Origin: Mucilaginibacter sp. PPCGB 2223
Lineage (GTDB): Bacteria > Bacteroidota > Bacteroidia > Sphingobacteriales > Sphingobacteriaceae
Length of the DNA: 64,000 bases
NCBI RefSeq assembly: GCF_001705515.1
Contig: NZ_MDJS01000001.1
Span: forward strand, 372,001-436,000
Reading direction: 5' to 3'
Position 1 is the first letter of the stretch. Every line of letters begins with the position of its first letter. Positions 48,553 through 57,722 of this stretch are shown piece by piece. The translations under genes and the position numbers were made by a program. Below the pieces are notes generated by a model. That model worked only from the letters and a program-made list of their open reading frames with translations, had not been told where the DNA came from and did not search any database.

Positions 48553-50232
48553 ATGAAAAAAAGCACAGTTTTATTTTTGGCGGTTGCCGCGGTGATGGGT
48601 TTGGTTAAACCTGTTAAAGCGCAATACCCCAATGTCCCCAAAAGCGTTCAGGCTGCTGCCGATGCCCTGATCAAGGAAACCTATCGTAAATCAGATTCAG
48701 CCTGGGCTGTGGCATTCCCAATCGTAGATTACGATGCCAAACACGGTAAACCATATGTTCCATGGGCTTCCCGTCCAACAGATTTGCCGCAGGCGCCTAT
48801 CCTGGCTTTCCCGGGGGCCGAAGGTGGCGGTGCTTATTCTTTCGGTGGCCGCGGCGGCAAAGTGATCGTAGTAACCAATCTGAATGATGATGGCCCGGGG
48901 AGCTTGCGCTGGGCCTGCGAACAGGGTGGCGCGCGCATCGTGGTATTTAATGTTGCCGGTATTATCCGGATCAAATCGCCTATCATTGTTCGCGCGCCAT
49001 ATATTTCTATCGAAGGTCAGAGCGCTCCAGGCGACGGCGTTTGCGTGGCAGGCGAATCGTTCTGGGTAAATACGCACGATGTGATCATCCGCTATATGCG
49101 TTTCCGTCGTGGCGAAACCAATGTGGGCCGTCGTGACGATGCTTTGGGCGGCAACCCGGTTGGTAACATCATTGTCGATCATACTTCAACAAGCTGGGGC
49201 CTGGATGAAAACTTTTCGATGTACCGTCACATGTTTACACCCGGCGATGGATCTATAGATGAGAAAAAAGGCACAGCAAATATTACTGTTCAAAACTGTA
49301 TCTATGCCGAAGCGCTCGACTATTGGAACCATGCTTTTGGCAGCACCACCGGCGGCGAAAACAGTCTGCTGATCCGTAACCTATGGGCCGATAACACCGG
49401 TCGTAACCCGTCTATCGGGTGGAATGGCGTATACAACTTTGTAAACAACGTGGTATTTAACTGGCACCACCGATCAATGGATGGCGGCGATTACACCAGC
49501 CATTTCAATATTATTAATAACTACTTCAAACCTGGTCCCGTTACACCCAAAAACGAACCTGTAGGTCACCGTATTTTAAAACCAGAGTCGGGGCGCAGTA
49601 AGCTGAAAGAAAAATACTTCGGCCGTGCTTACGTAAATGGCAACATTGTGGAAGGTTTCCCTGAAGTGACTAAGGACAACTGGGCCGGTGGTGTACAGGT
49701 TGAAGGCGAAGGTGGTAAAGAACTGCCAGACGCAGGTAAATATAAAGATTATATGTATGCCGATCATCCGTTCCCGCTGCCACCAGCGCCTATCACCGTG
49801 CTTAGCGCAGAGCAGGCCTATAGATATGTACTGGATAATGTAGGTGCGACCTTACCTGTACGCGATGCGGTAGATAAACGCATAACCGAACAGGCGCGTA
49901 CCGGGAAGATCACTTATAAAGAGATGCAAACAGATACCGATTTTCAGTTTAAAGTGCGTAAATTGCCTAAAGACTCGTACAAAATGGGTATCATTACTGC
50001 GCCATGGCAGGTGGGCGGTTACCCCGACTATAAAGGAACACCTTACAAGGATAGCGATAACGACGGTATACCCGATGCCTGGGAAATTGCCCACGGTTTA
50101 AACCCGAAAGACCCGACCGATTCGGCTAAACCGGCTAAAAATGGTGGTGGTTATACTAACATCGAAGTATATCTGAACACCCTGGCCGAAAAAGGTCAGC
50201 AAAAATTGCCGCCATCGCTAACCAAGTTTTAA
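48553..50232 (+). CDS. Pectate lyase, PL1 family, with C-terminal calcium-type motif
   Basis: This 559-residue protein has a signal peptide ending in VKAQ. The PL1 beta-helix is recognisable from AFPGAEGGGAYSFGGRGGKV (about 87-106), NLNDDGPGSLRWAC, IIVDHTSTSWGLDENFS and RNPSIGWNGVYNFVNNVVFN. The C-terminus carries DSDNDGIPDAWEIAHGLNP, a thrombospondin type 3-like, Asp-rich calcium motif often attached to this lyase type. It should cut alpha-1,4-linked polygalacturonate by beta-elimination outside the cell or in the periplasm. It begins the second plus-strand enzyme group, with the DUF6298 gene 34 nt downstream. Confidence 0.9.
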   Translation: MKKSTVLFLAVAAVMGLVKPVKAQYPNVPKSVQAAADALIKETYRKSDSAWAVAFPIVDYDAKHGKPYVPWASRPTDLPQAPILAFPGAEGGGAYSFGGRGGKVIVVTNLNDDGPGSLRWACEQGGARIVVFNVAGIIRIKSPIIVRAPYISIEGQSAPGDGVCVAGESFWVNTHDVIIRYMRFRRGETNVGRRDDALGGNPVGNIIVDHTSTSWGLDENFSMYRHMFTPGDGSIDEKKGTANITVQNCIYAEALDYWNHAFGSTTGGENSLLIRNLWADNTGRNPSIGWNGVYNFVNNVVFNWHHRSMDGGDYTSHFNIINNYFKPGPVTPKNEPVGHRILKPESGRSKLKEKYFGRAYVNGNIVEGFPEVTKDNWAGGVQVEGEGGKELPDAGKYKDYMYADHPFPLPPAPITVLSAEQAYRYVLDNVGATLPVRDAVDKRITEQARTGKITYKEMQTDTDFQFKVRKLPKDSYKMGIITAPWQVGGYPDYKGTPYKDSDNDGIPDAWEIAHGLNPKDPTDSAKPAKNGGGYTNIEVYLNTLAEKGQQKLPPSLTKF

Positions 50233-50266
50233 GGCATACCAATACCTTTAATAACCTAAAAACAAA

Positions 50267-53200
50267 ATGTTTCTCAAACCGAAACTTAATACATACTTAA
50301 CAACCTGCTTTTCGGCAGGTTGTTTATTTATTACTTTGTCTGCAACGGCTCAAAAGCCGGCTAAAGCCCCCAAACCACAACCACCTGTTGCAGCCGGTAA
50401 AGATGGCAAACTGGTATACGCTGCCGACGAACAGGGTAACCGCATTCCCGATTTTTCGTACTGTGGATACATGGCTTCAGAAAAAGCAATTCCCAACGTT
50501 CCTGTAAAAGTGGTTGTGCCTGTTAAAAAAGGGGATGCCACTTTGCGCATCCAATCGGCGTTGGATTATGTGGCTTCGCTGCCTGCCGATAAAGAGGGTA
50601 TACGTGGAGCGGTTTTGCTGGAAAAGGGCAAATACGATGTTGCAGGTACTTTGCTCATCCGCAAATCGGGCGTTGTGCTCCGCGGAAGCGGCAATACGCT
50701 TGAGGGCACCATATTGGTTGCAGGCGGTAAAGACCGGGCAACATTTATAAGAGTTTTAGGCACACCTAACAAACGTGTTGATAGCTGGACGAAAATTACC
50801 AATACTTACGTACCTGTAAACGCTACCGAAATTAAAGTTGCCGATGCCGGTAAATTTAGGGCCGGTGATATGGTGATGATACACCGCCCGACCACACTGG
50901 CCTGGATACAGAAGTTAGGTACTGAAAGTTTTGGCGGCGGCCTCTCAGCTTTAGGCTGGCATGCAGGAGACCGTGAAACCTTTTGGGACCGTAAGGTTGT
51001 AGCCGTTAACGGCGATGTACTGACACTGGATGTCCCGTTGACGACTGCGCTCGATACCACTTATGGTGGCGGAACTATTGCTAAATACGAGTGGCCGGGC
51101 CGCATTGAGCAGATAGGTATCGAAAACCTGCAGATGCGCTCTTACTACGACGAAGCCAAACCAAAAGACGAAGATCACCGCTGGATGGCCATCACGATAG
51201 AGAACACAAGCGATGCCTGGGTTAGGCAGGTGGTGTTTAAGCATTTTGCCGGTTCGGCTGTCAATGTGCTGGAAACATCGCGCCGGGTAACCGTTGAAGA
51301 TTGTAAATCGCTATCGCCGACATCCGAGATAGGGGGCCAGCGCCGGTTTACGTTCACTACGACGGGGCAGCAAACTTTGTTTCAGCGCTTGTATTCTGAA
51401 TATGGTTATCACGATTTTTCAGTTGGATATTGTGCCCCCGGCCCGAATGCCTTTGTGCAGTGCGATTCGTGGCAGTCGGTTGGTTTTAGCGGTGCTATCG
51501 ATAGCTGGGCATCGGGCGTATTGTTCGATGTGGTGAATATCGATAACAACCGCTTAAGCTATGCAAACCGTGGGCAAGACGGGCAGGGAGCAGGCTGGAG
51601 CGCGGCAAACAGTGTATTCTGGAACTGCACTGCCGCCATTGTTGATTGCCCTAAGCCGCCCACTGCTCAAAACTGGGCATTTGCCACATGGGCGCAGTTT
51701 CAGGGCGATGGCTATTGGAGCGATTCGAATAACAGCATCAGTCCGCGCAGCTTTTACTATGCACAATTGAGCGACAGGCTTGGCAAAGAAAAGGCTATGG
51801 AAATGGCGCAGATATTCCCGTTAAATACCAGCGCATCCAGCAGCCCGACTGTTGAGGAAGCACAACGGTTAATAGAACAATATAAAAAACCACAATTGCA
51901 TTTAAGCGATTGGATCGATCAGGCCGCCAAACGTACACCCATACCGGTTTCGGCATCGGGCGTAAAAACTATTGATGAGATAGGGATCAAAGAACCCGTT
52001 GCTCCCAAAATGGCGGCACCGATGGCGGTTGTTAATGGTGTGATCGTTCGCGGCAATTCGGTGTTAACCGGCCGCCATTATGATTCGCCGTGGTGGAACG
52101 GTAATATTCGCCCGGTCGGGGTTAAGGAGGCTAAGCCATCGGTAACCCGTTATGTGCCCGGCCGCACAGGTACGGGCTGGACGGATGATCTGGACAGCAT
52201 GACCAACAAAATGATCAGTCAGCATGTGTTAACCTACGAGCATAATTACGGTTTATGGTATGATCGCCGCCGTGACGATCACGAGCGTATCCGCCGGATG
52301 GATGGTGACGTCTGGCCTCCGTTTTACGAATTGCCTTTTGCCCGCAGCGGCGAAAGCAGTGCCTGGGATGGTTTAAGTAAATATGATTTGACCAAATACA
52401 ATACCTGGTACTGGAGCCGGTTAAAGAAATTTGCCGACCTGGCCGATGAAAAAGGCCTGGTACTCATTCATCAAAACTATTTCCAGCATAATATTATCGA
52501 GGCGGGTGCGCATTATGCCGATTTTCCATGGCGCACGGCTAATAACGTCAATAGCACCAGTTTTCCTGAGCCGGTTCCGTTTGCTGGGGATAAGCGGATA
52601 TTTATGGCCGAGCAATTTTATAACGAGAAAGACCCTGCATTAACCAAGCTGCATATCGCGTTTGTTCGCCAGTGTTTGGATAACTTTAAAGATAACACAG
52701 GCGTCATTCAGCTGATAGGTGAAGAATTTACCGGCCCGCTACACTTTGTACAGTTTTGGGTTGATAACGTGAAGCAGTGGGAAATCGATAATAAACATAA
52801 AGAGATCATTGGTTTAAGCACCACTAAAGATGTTCAGGACGCTATCCTGGCCGACCCTGCACGTGCTTCTGTAATTAATGTGATCGATATCAAATACTGG
52901 CATTACCAGGCCGATGGCACGACTTACGCGCCGCTTGGCGGCCAAAGTTTGGCCCCACGCCAGCACGAGCGTATTTTAAAACCTAAAGCAACTTCATTCG
53001 ATCAGGTTTACCGTGCGGTGCACGAGTATCGCACTAAATATCCTGATAAGGCCGTGATCTATTCGGATGATGGTTACGATAATTATGCCTGGGCAGTATT
53101 TATCGGCGGGGGTTCGCTGGCGGCCGTACCTGCAGTGGCTAACCCGCAATTTGCTGTTGATGCATCGGCTATGAAAGGTATCGAGCTAAACACAAAAGGC

Positions 53201-53419
53201 CAGTATGCCTTGGGTAACCCCGATAAAGGCTATATTGTTTATAATGCTGACCCGACGCCAATCAGTCTGAACATGAACAACGGAAACTATATTATCCACT
53301 GGATAAACCCGCGCGATGGCAGGATAGTAAAAGAAGATGAAACGGTTACAGGAGGTAAAACGGTAGAATTGAAAGCACCCAATGGTGGCGCAGTGATTAT
53401 GTGGGCACAGAAGAAATAG
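50267..53419 (+). CDS. DUF6298-type protein: beta-helix fused to TIM-barrel domain
   Basis: The 1050-residue secreted protein (signal peptide ending in ATAQ) joins two catalytic-looking parts. Residues about 60-500 form a right-handed beta-helix of the pectate-lyase/polygalacturonase superfamily (RIQSALDYVASLPADKEG, GVVLRGSGNTLEGTILV, EIKVADAGKFRAGD, VEDCKSLSP). Residues about 600-960 look like a TIM barrel (WWNGNIRP, HVLTYEHNYGLWYDRRRDDHE, LADEKGLVLIHQNYFQHNI, GVIQLIGEEFTGPLHFVQFW). The Glu pair in IGEEFTG is a candidate for catalysis. A C-terminal beta sandwich follows. I place it with DUF6298 by memory of this layout. The activity on pectin is unknown. Confidence 0.65.
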   Translation: MFLKPKLNTYLTTCFSAGCLFITLSATAQKPAKAPKPQPPVAAGKDGKLVYAADEQGNRIPDFSYCGYMASEKAIPNVPVKVVVPVKKGDATLRIQSALDYVASLPADKEGIRGAVLLEKGKYDVAGTLLIRKSGVVLRGSGNTLEGTILVAGGKDRATFIRVLGTPNKRVDSWTKITNTYVPVNATEIKVADAGKFRAGDMVMIHRPTTLAWIQKLGTESFGGGLSALGWHAGDRETFWDRKVVAVNGDVLTLDVPLTTALDTTYGGGTIAKYEWPGRIEQIGIENLQMRSYYDEAKPKDEDHRWMAITIENTSDAWVRQVVFKHFAGSAVNVLETSRRVTVEDCKSLSPTSEIGGQRRFTFTTTGQQTLFQRLYSEYGYHDFSVGYCAPGPNAFVQCDSWQSVGFSGAIDSWASGVLFDVVNIDNNRLSYANRGQDGQGAGWSAANSVFWNCTAAIVDCPKPPTAQNWAFATWAQFQGDGYWSDSNNSISPRSFYYAQLSDRLGKEKAMEMAQIFPLNTSASSSPTVEEAQRLIEQYKKPQLHLSDWIDQAAKRTPIPVSASGVKTIDEIGIKEPVAPKMAAPMAVVNGVIVRGNSVLTGRHYDSPWWNGNIRPVGVKEAKPSVTRYVPGRTGTGWTDDLDSMTNKMISQHVLTYEHNYGLWYDRRRDDHERIRRMDGDVWPPFYELPFARSGESSAWDGLSKYDLTKYNTWYWSRLKKFADLADEKGLVLIHQNYFQHNIIEAGAHYADFPWRTANNVNSTSFPEPVPFAGDKRIFMAEQFYNEKDPALTKLHIAFVRQCLDNFKDNTGVIQLIGEEFTGPLHFVQFWVDNVKQWEIDNKHKEIIGLSTTKDVQDAILADPARASVINVIDIKYWHYQADGTTYAPLGGQSLAPRQHERILKPKATSFDQVYRAVHEYRTKYPDKAVIYSDDGYDNYAWAVFIGGGSLAAVPAVANPQFAVDASAMKGIELNTKGQYALGNPDKGYIVYNADPTPISLNMNNGNYIIHWINPRDGRIVKEDETVTGGKTVELKAPNGGAVIMWAQKK

Positions 53420-53438
53420 TTAACCTAAAATAAAAACC

Positions 53439-53548
53439 TTGTCATCTCGAACGATTTGAGAGATTTTCTGAGGGCAGTAGGTCTGCTACAGAACAATCAG
53501 ATGCTTATGTATAGAGCAGAAGATTTCTCCTCCCAGTCGAAATGACAA
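53439..53548. repeat. MITE-like element with ~31-bp terminal inverted repeats
   Basis: The left end TTGTCATCTCGA and the right end TCGAAATGACAA belong to imperfect inverted repeats of about 31 bp (53439-53469 and 53518-53548; about 22 of 31 positions pair). The 110-bp element matches the kind of TCATTTCGA...TCGAAATGA repeat that is scattered through many Bacteroidota genomes. It fills the 142-bp gap before the GH140 gene and could form a long hairpin in the transcript. Confidence 0.85.
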
Positions 53549-53561
53549 TTTGTATAAAGAG

Positions 53562-54944
53562 ATGTATAGAAAGATATTAGGCATATTACTTTTAATTTTA
53601 GTGTGCATTGGTGTCAATGCCCAAACACCGTCACGCTTAAAAATATCGGCTAACCACCGCTACTTTACCACATCGGATGGTAAACCATTCTTTTGGCTAG
53701 GCGATACCGGCTGGCTGTTGTTCGAAAAACTGACCCGCGAAGAAGCAGATAAGTACCTGACCGACCGTGCTGCAAAAGGTTTTAACGTGATACAGGTAAT
53801 GGTGCTGCACGATCTGGGTATCAAAGATGCCTACGGCGATTCGGCGTTGATCAACAAAAACGTAGCTACTCCAAGGATAATGAATGGGACTTCGCTTGCT
53901 GATAAAACCTATGATTACTGGGATCATGTAGATTATATAGTTGACCTGGCGGCCAGCAAAGGGATTTATATTGCGATGGTTCCGGTTTGGGGCTCGGCAG
54001 TAAAATCGCACCATGTAACTGTGGCACAAGCAAAAACTTACGCTGCATTTTTAGCAGAGCGCTATAAAAACAGGCCAAATATTATCTGGATGAACGGCGG
54101 CGATATCCCAGGCAGCCAGAATATGGATGTTTGGAATGCTATCGGTTCAACCTTACAACAGCTCGATCCGTCGCACATCGAAACTTTCCACCCGCGGGGC
54201 CGCACGCAATCGTCTATTTGGTTCCACAATCAAAGCTGGCTAAGCTTTAATGTGTTCCAGTCGGGGCACCGTAATTACAAACAAGATACCTCTAAAAATG
54301 ATTTTAAATACGGCGAGGATAACTGGAAATATGTAAACGTTGATTATAAAAAAATACCGGCAAAACCCACACTTGATGCCGAACCAAGTTACGAAGGCAT
54401 CCCGCAAGGCTTGCATGACACCACACAGAAAAGGTGGACGGATGCAGATGTGCGCCGTTATGCGTACTGGTCGGTTTTTGCGGGTGGCTGCGGTTTTACC
54501 TATGGCAATAACTCGGTGATGCAGTTTTTGCTGCCCCATGCCAAAGGCAGCGCTTATGGCGCAAAAGCCCTTTGGTTTGACGCTATTAACGATCCCGGTT
54601 CATCGCAGATGCAATACGTTAAAAAGCTGATGCTGTCGCGACCGTATTTTGAACGTGTTCCCGATCAAAGTCTGATCGTAGCTGCAAAACAAGGTACACG
54701 ATATAACCGCCTGCTGGCTACGCGGGGTAAGGATTACGCCTTTATCTATACTTACAACGGTCGCAATATCCCGGTTGTGATGGGTAAGATAGCAGGTACT
54801 AAAGTAAAAGCTTCCTGGTACGACCCGCGGACAGGCGAAACCAAAACCATCGGCAGTTTTGCCAACACCGGCACGCACGGGTTTAACCCACCCGGCGAGG
54901 TGAAAGACGGCAACGACTGGGTTTTAATTTTAGATAAGATATGA
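53562..54944 (+). CDS. GH140-family glycosidase (apiosidase type)
   Basis: The start is ATG 53562 (MYRKILGILLLILVCIGVNAQ), giving 460 residues with a signal peptide; a TTG at 53550 would add four residues that lead out of the MITE. It is a DUF4038-type TIM barrel: FFWLGDTGWLLFEKLTREEA, GFNVIQVMVLHD, NIIWMNGGDIPG with catalytic Asp about 181, and LDAEPSYEG with catalytic Glu about 274. A C-terminal 'putative collagen-binding' beta domain (ASWYDPRTGETKTIGSF) completes it. GH140 member BT1012 removes apiose-linked chains from RG-II. The next gene overlaps its stop (ATGA). Confidence 0.88.
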   Translation: MYRKILGILLLILVCIGVNAQTPSRLKISANHRYFTTSDGKPFFWLGDTGWLLFEKLTREEADKYLTDRAAKGFNVIQVMVLHDLGIKDAYGDSALINKNVATPRIMNGTSLADKTYDYWDHVDYIVDLAASKGIYIAMVPVWGSAVKSHHVTVAQAKTYAAFLAERYKNRPNIIWMNGGDIPGSQNMDVWNAIGSTLQQLDPSHIETFHPRGRTQSSIWFHNQSWLSFNVFQSGHRNYKQDTSKNDFKYGEDNWKYVNVDYKKIPAKPTLDAEPSYEGIPQGLHDTTQKRWTDADVRRYAYWSVFAGGCGFTYGNNSVMQFLLPHAKGSAYGAKALWFDAINDPGSSQMQYVKKLMLSRPYFERVPDQSLIVAAKQGTRYNRLLATRGKDYAFIYTYNGRNIPVVMGKIAGTKVKASWYDPRTGETKTIGSFANTGTHGFNPPGEVKDGNDWVLILDKI

Positions 54945-55861
54945 GGCATTTCGGGTTCATCATATTAGCTGCTGTACTGTTTGCATCCTGCAAAGCAAAA
55001 AAGAATGTGTACATGTACAGTTCTTTTCACGAACCGGCCAATGAGGGCCTGCGCCTGCTATACAGCTTTGACGCGTACCATTGGACAGACCTGAACCATA
55101 TTTTTATTAAACCTGAAGTAGGCACCGAAAAGATCATGCGTGATGCCTCGATCTGCCAGGGACCTGACGGAATATTTCGTTTAGTGTGGACAACCGGCTG
55201 GAAAAATGACCAGAGCATCGGTTACGCCAGCTCGCCCGATTTGATCCATTGGTCGAAAGAAGAACACATCCCCGTAATGGCTTATGAGCCGACCGCCATC
55301 AACGCCTGGGCGCCGGAGTTGTTTTATGATGATGAAGGTAAACAATTCGTTATCGTATTTGCATCGTGTGTCCCCGGTCGTTTTGCGAAAGGGCAGGAGG
55401 ATGAGAATAACAATCACCGCTTATATTATACCACCACTACCGACTTTAAAACATTCGCACCTACCAAACTATTTTTAGATCCGGGTTTCAGCGTGATCGA
55501 CGCCACCATTGTGCAGCGCGGCAGAAACGATTATGTGCTGGTGATGAAGGACAATACCCGGCCGGAACGTGATATTAAAGTGGGCTTCAGCAAAAACGTG
55601 CTTGGACCGTATACCAATATCTCGAAACCGGTAGCGCCTTTGTTTAGTGAGGGCCCATCAGTAGCGCACGCGGGCAACGATTGGCTCATTTATTATGATG
55701 CTTACCGCGATAAAAAATTTGGTGCGGTTAAGACTCAGGATTTCGTAACTTTTACCGATGCAACCGGCGAGATCAACATCCCGCAAGGGCATAAGCATGG
55801 TACCATTTTTAAAGTCAGCAAAAAGGTACTGGATAACCTAAAACAGCAGATCGCCAACTAA
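54941..55861 (+). CDS. GH43-like beta-propeller lipoprotein
   Basis: The 306-residue protein has a lipobox (AAVLFASCKA) and five-bladed propeller motifs: RDASICQGPDGIFRLVWTTGW, quoted in part as RDASICQGPDG (about 63-73), NAWAPELFYDDEG, VIDATIVQRGRNDYVLV and EGPSVAHAGNDWLIYYDAY. The conserved Asp, Asp and Glu in RDA, IDATI and EGPS fit the catalytic triad of GH43. GH43 enzymes usually remove arabinofuranosyl or xylosyl units, and here an arabinosyl decoration of pectin side chains is likely. It is coupled to the GH140 gene by a 4-nt overlap. Confidence 0.75.
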   Translation: MRHFGFIILAAVLFASCKAKKNVYMYSSFHEPANEGLRLLYSFDAYHWTDLNHIFIKPEVGTEKIMRDASICQGPDGIFRLVWTTGWKNDQSIGYASSPDLIHWSKEEHIPVMAYEPTAINAWAPELFYDDEGKQFVIVFASCVPGRFAKGQEDENNNHRLYYTTTTDFKTFAPTKLFLDPGFSVIDATIVQRGRNDYVLVMKDNTRPERDIKVGFSKNVLGPYTNISKPVAPLFSEGPSVAHAGNDWLIYYDAYRDKKFGAVKTQDFVTFTDATGEINIPQGHKHGTIFKVSKKVLDNLKQQIAN

Positions 55862-55880
55862 ACGGCCTGCGCTATTATTT

Positions 55881-57722
55881 ATGAAGAAGAACTTTAAACT
55901 GCTATTGTTAATACCGGTTTTGTTTGCGTTTAACGCGCAGGCACAGGATACCGTGCATTATACCGGCAATACGGTGGTTAATGTGGATTATCACCACGGG
56001 CAGTTAAGTCCGGCAATAGGGGTGCATAGCATGCAGATCTTCCGGGCAAACCGCGAGCACCCTGAATGGGCAGATGGTTTTGGCTTTACCTATAACCACG
56101 CGCCGATGCTAAGCTACTGGAACAATACTTTTTATGTTGAGTACCTGAGCGATAAGGTAGGCGAAAGCGTACCACCCGGCCAAACGCTGGTGATTACCTC
56201 GAAAGACGGGCAAAACTGGTCGAAACCCGAAGTTGTTTTCCCGCAATACAAAATACCCGACGGTACTACCAAGCCCGGCATTAAAACGGTGGCTAAAGAC
56301 TTGTACTCGGTAATGCACCAGCGCATGGGCTTTTACCAGGCTAAATCAAAACGTCTGCTGGTGTTGGGTTTTTATGGGATATGCCTCGAACCGCATGATG
56401 ATCCTAACGATGGTTTAGGTATCGGCAGGGTAGTACGCGAAGTTTTACCCGATGGCAAATACGGGCCGATCTACTTTTTACATTATAACCCGGCCTGGAA
56501 CGAAAAAAACACCTCGTATCCGTTCTATAAAACCAGCAAGGACAAAGGTTTTGTACAGGCTTGCGATGAGTTGATGGCAACGCCTTTAATGATGATGCAA
56601 TGGGCCGAAGAAACCGACCGGAAAGACCCGCTGATACCTTTGCACAAGGATTACAAAGCCTTTAATTTTTACCATTTGCCCGATGGCAGGGTTGTCGGTT
56701 TGTGGAAGAACGGCCTGACATCGATCAGCAAAGACGAAGGCAAAACCTGGGGCGCAGTTGTAAGGGCGCCGAGGATTGTGACCAGCAATGCTAAAATCTG
56801 GGGGCAAAAAACATCCGACGGTAAATATGCCACGGTTTATAACCCGTCCGAATTTCGCTGGCCGCTGGGTGTATCAACCAGTAAGGACGGTTTAGAATAC
56901 ACTAACCTGCTATTGGTAAACGGCGAAATATCGACCATGCGTTATGGCGGCGCCTATAAATCGTACGGGCCGCAGTATGTGCGCGGTATTGAAGAAGGTA
57001 ACGGTGTGGTACCCGATGGCAAACTTTGGGTAACTTATAGTATGAATAAGGAGGATATCTGGGTGTCGTCCATCCCTGTGCCGGTTACGGATATGGCCGA
57101 TGCGCATGCCAATGAAGATTTTAACACGATGCCTGCCGGGAGAGAACTGGATAAATGGAACACTTTCAGCCCGCAATGGGCAAAGGTACAGATAGAAAAG
57201 ATGGCCGATGGCACCAAAGCGCTGGCCCTGCACGACGAAGATAAGTTTGACTATGCCCGTGCCGAACGTGTAGTGCCTGAGTCAAAGAAGTTAGTAGCCG
57301 ATTTTACGGTAGTGCCCGGCCAAAATACCAATGGTATGCTGGATATTGAATTTCAAAATGGTAAGGGTGATGCAGCTATCCGCTTAACTTTTGATTCGAC
57401 AGGTGCATTTATCGCCAAAGCAGGCTACCGCAACAAAACCCTGATTAAAAAATACGAGGCTGATAAACCTTATCATATCATAGTAAAACTGCATACCGAT
57501 ACCCGCTTTTACACGGTTAACATAGATGGGAAAGACTTATCTCCGAGCTTGTTTTTTGCCCCGGTGCTCACCGTAAAAAGGATCGTGTTCCGTACTGGTG
57601 GGGTACGCAGGTTCCCGAATGCGGATACACCAACCGATCAGGATTTTGATTTGCCCAACGGCGGCGAAAAAGATAAACCGGCAGTGTTTTATATTAAAGG
57701 TTTAACAACTAAAAACTATTAA
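55881..57722 (+). CDS. Sialidase-like beta-propeller protein with C-terminal jelly roll
   Basis: This 613-residue protein has a signal peptide ending in AQAQ. The first 400 or so residues repeat propeller strands with Asp-box-like turns (ITSKDGQNWSKPEV, ISKDEGKTWGAV, STSKDGLEYTNL). A laminin/concanavalin-like domain follows (VPGQNTNGMLDIEF, FYTVNIDGKDLS). The general look is of the exo-sialidase/rhamnosidase-type propeller enzymes. No family can be named from the motifs seen. Its stop overlaps the next start (TAATG). Confidence 0.6.
   Translation: MKKNFKLLLLIPVLFAFNAQAQDTVHYTGNTVVNVDYHHGQLSPAIGVHSMQIFRANREHPEWADGFGFTYNHAPMLSYWNNTFYVEYLSDKVGESVPPGQTLVITSKDGQNWSKPEVVFPQYKIPDGTTKPGIKTVAKDLYSVMHQRMGFYQAKSKRLLVLGFYGICLEPHDDPNDGLGIGRVVREVLPDGKYGPIYFLHYNPAWNEKNTSYPFYKTSKDKGFVQACDELMATPLMMMQWAEETDRKDPLIPLHKDYKAFNFYHLPDGRVVGLWKNGLTSISKDEGKTWGAVVRAPRIVTSNAKIWGQKTSDGKYATVYNPSEFRWPLGVSTSKDGLEYTNLLLVNGEISTMRYGGAYKSYGPQYVRGIEEGNGVVPDGKLWVTYSMNKEDIWVSSIPVPVTDMADAHANEDFNTMPAGRELDKWNTFSPQWAKVQIEKMADGTKALALHDEDKFDYARAERVVPESKKLVADFTVVPGQNTNGMLDIEFQNGKGDAAIRLTFDSTGAFIAKAGYRNKTLIKKYEADKPYHIIVKLHTDTRFYTVNIDGKDLSPSLFFAPVLTVKRIVFRTGGVRRFPNADTPTDQDFDLPNGGEKDKPAVFYIKGLTTKNY

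Noticed and set aside
53550..53561. TTG start of the GH140 gene, four residues upstream
   Set aside because: ATG 53562 gives a standard signal peptide, and the extra residues start right at the edge of the MITE-like element.
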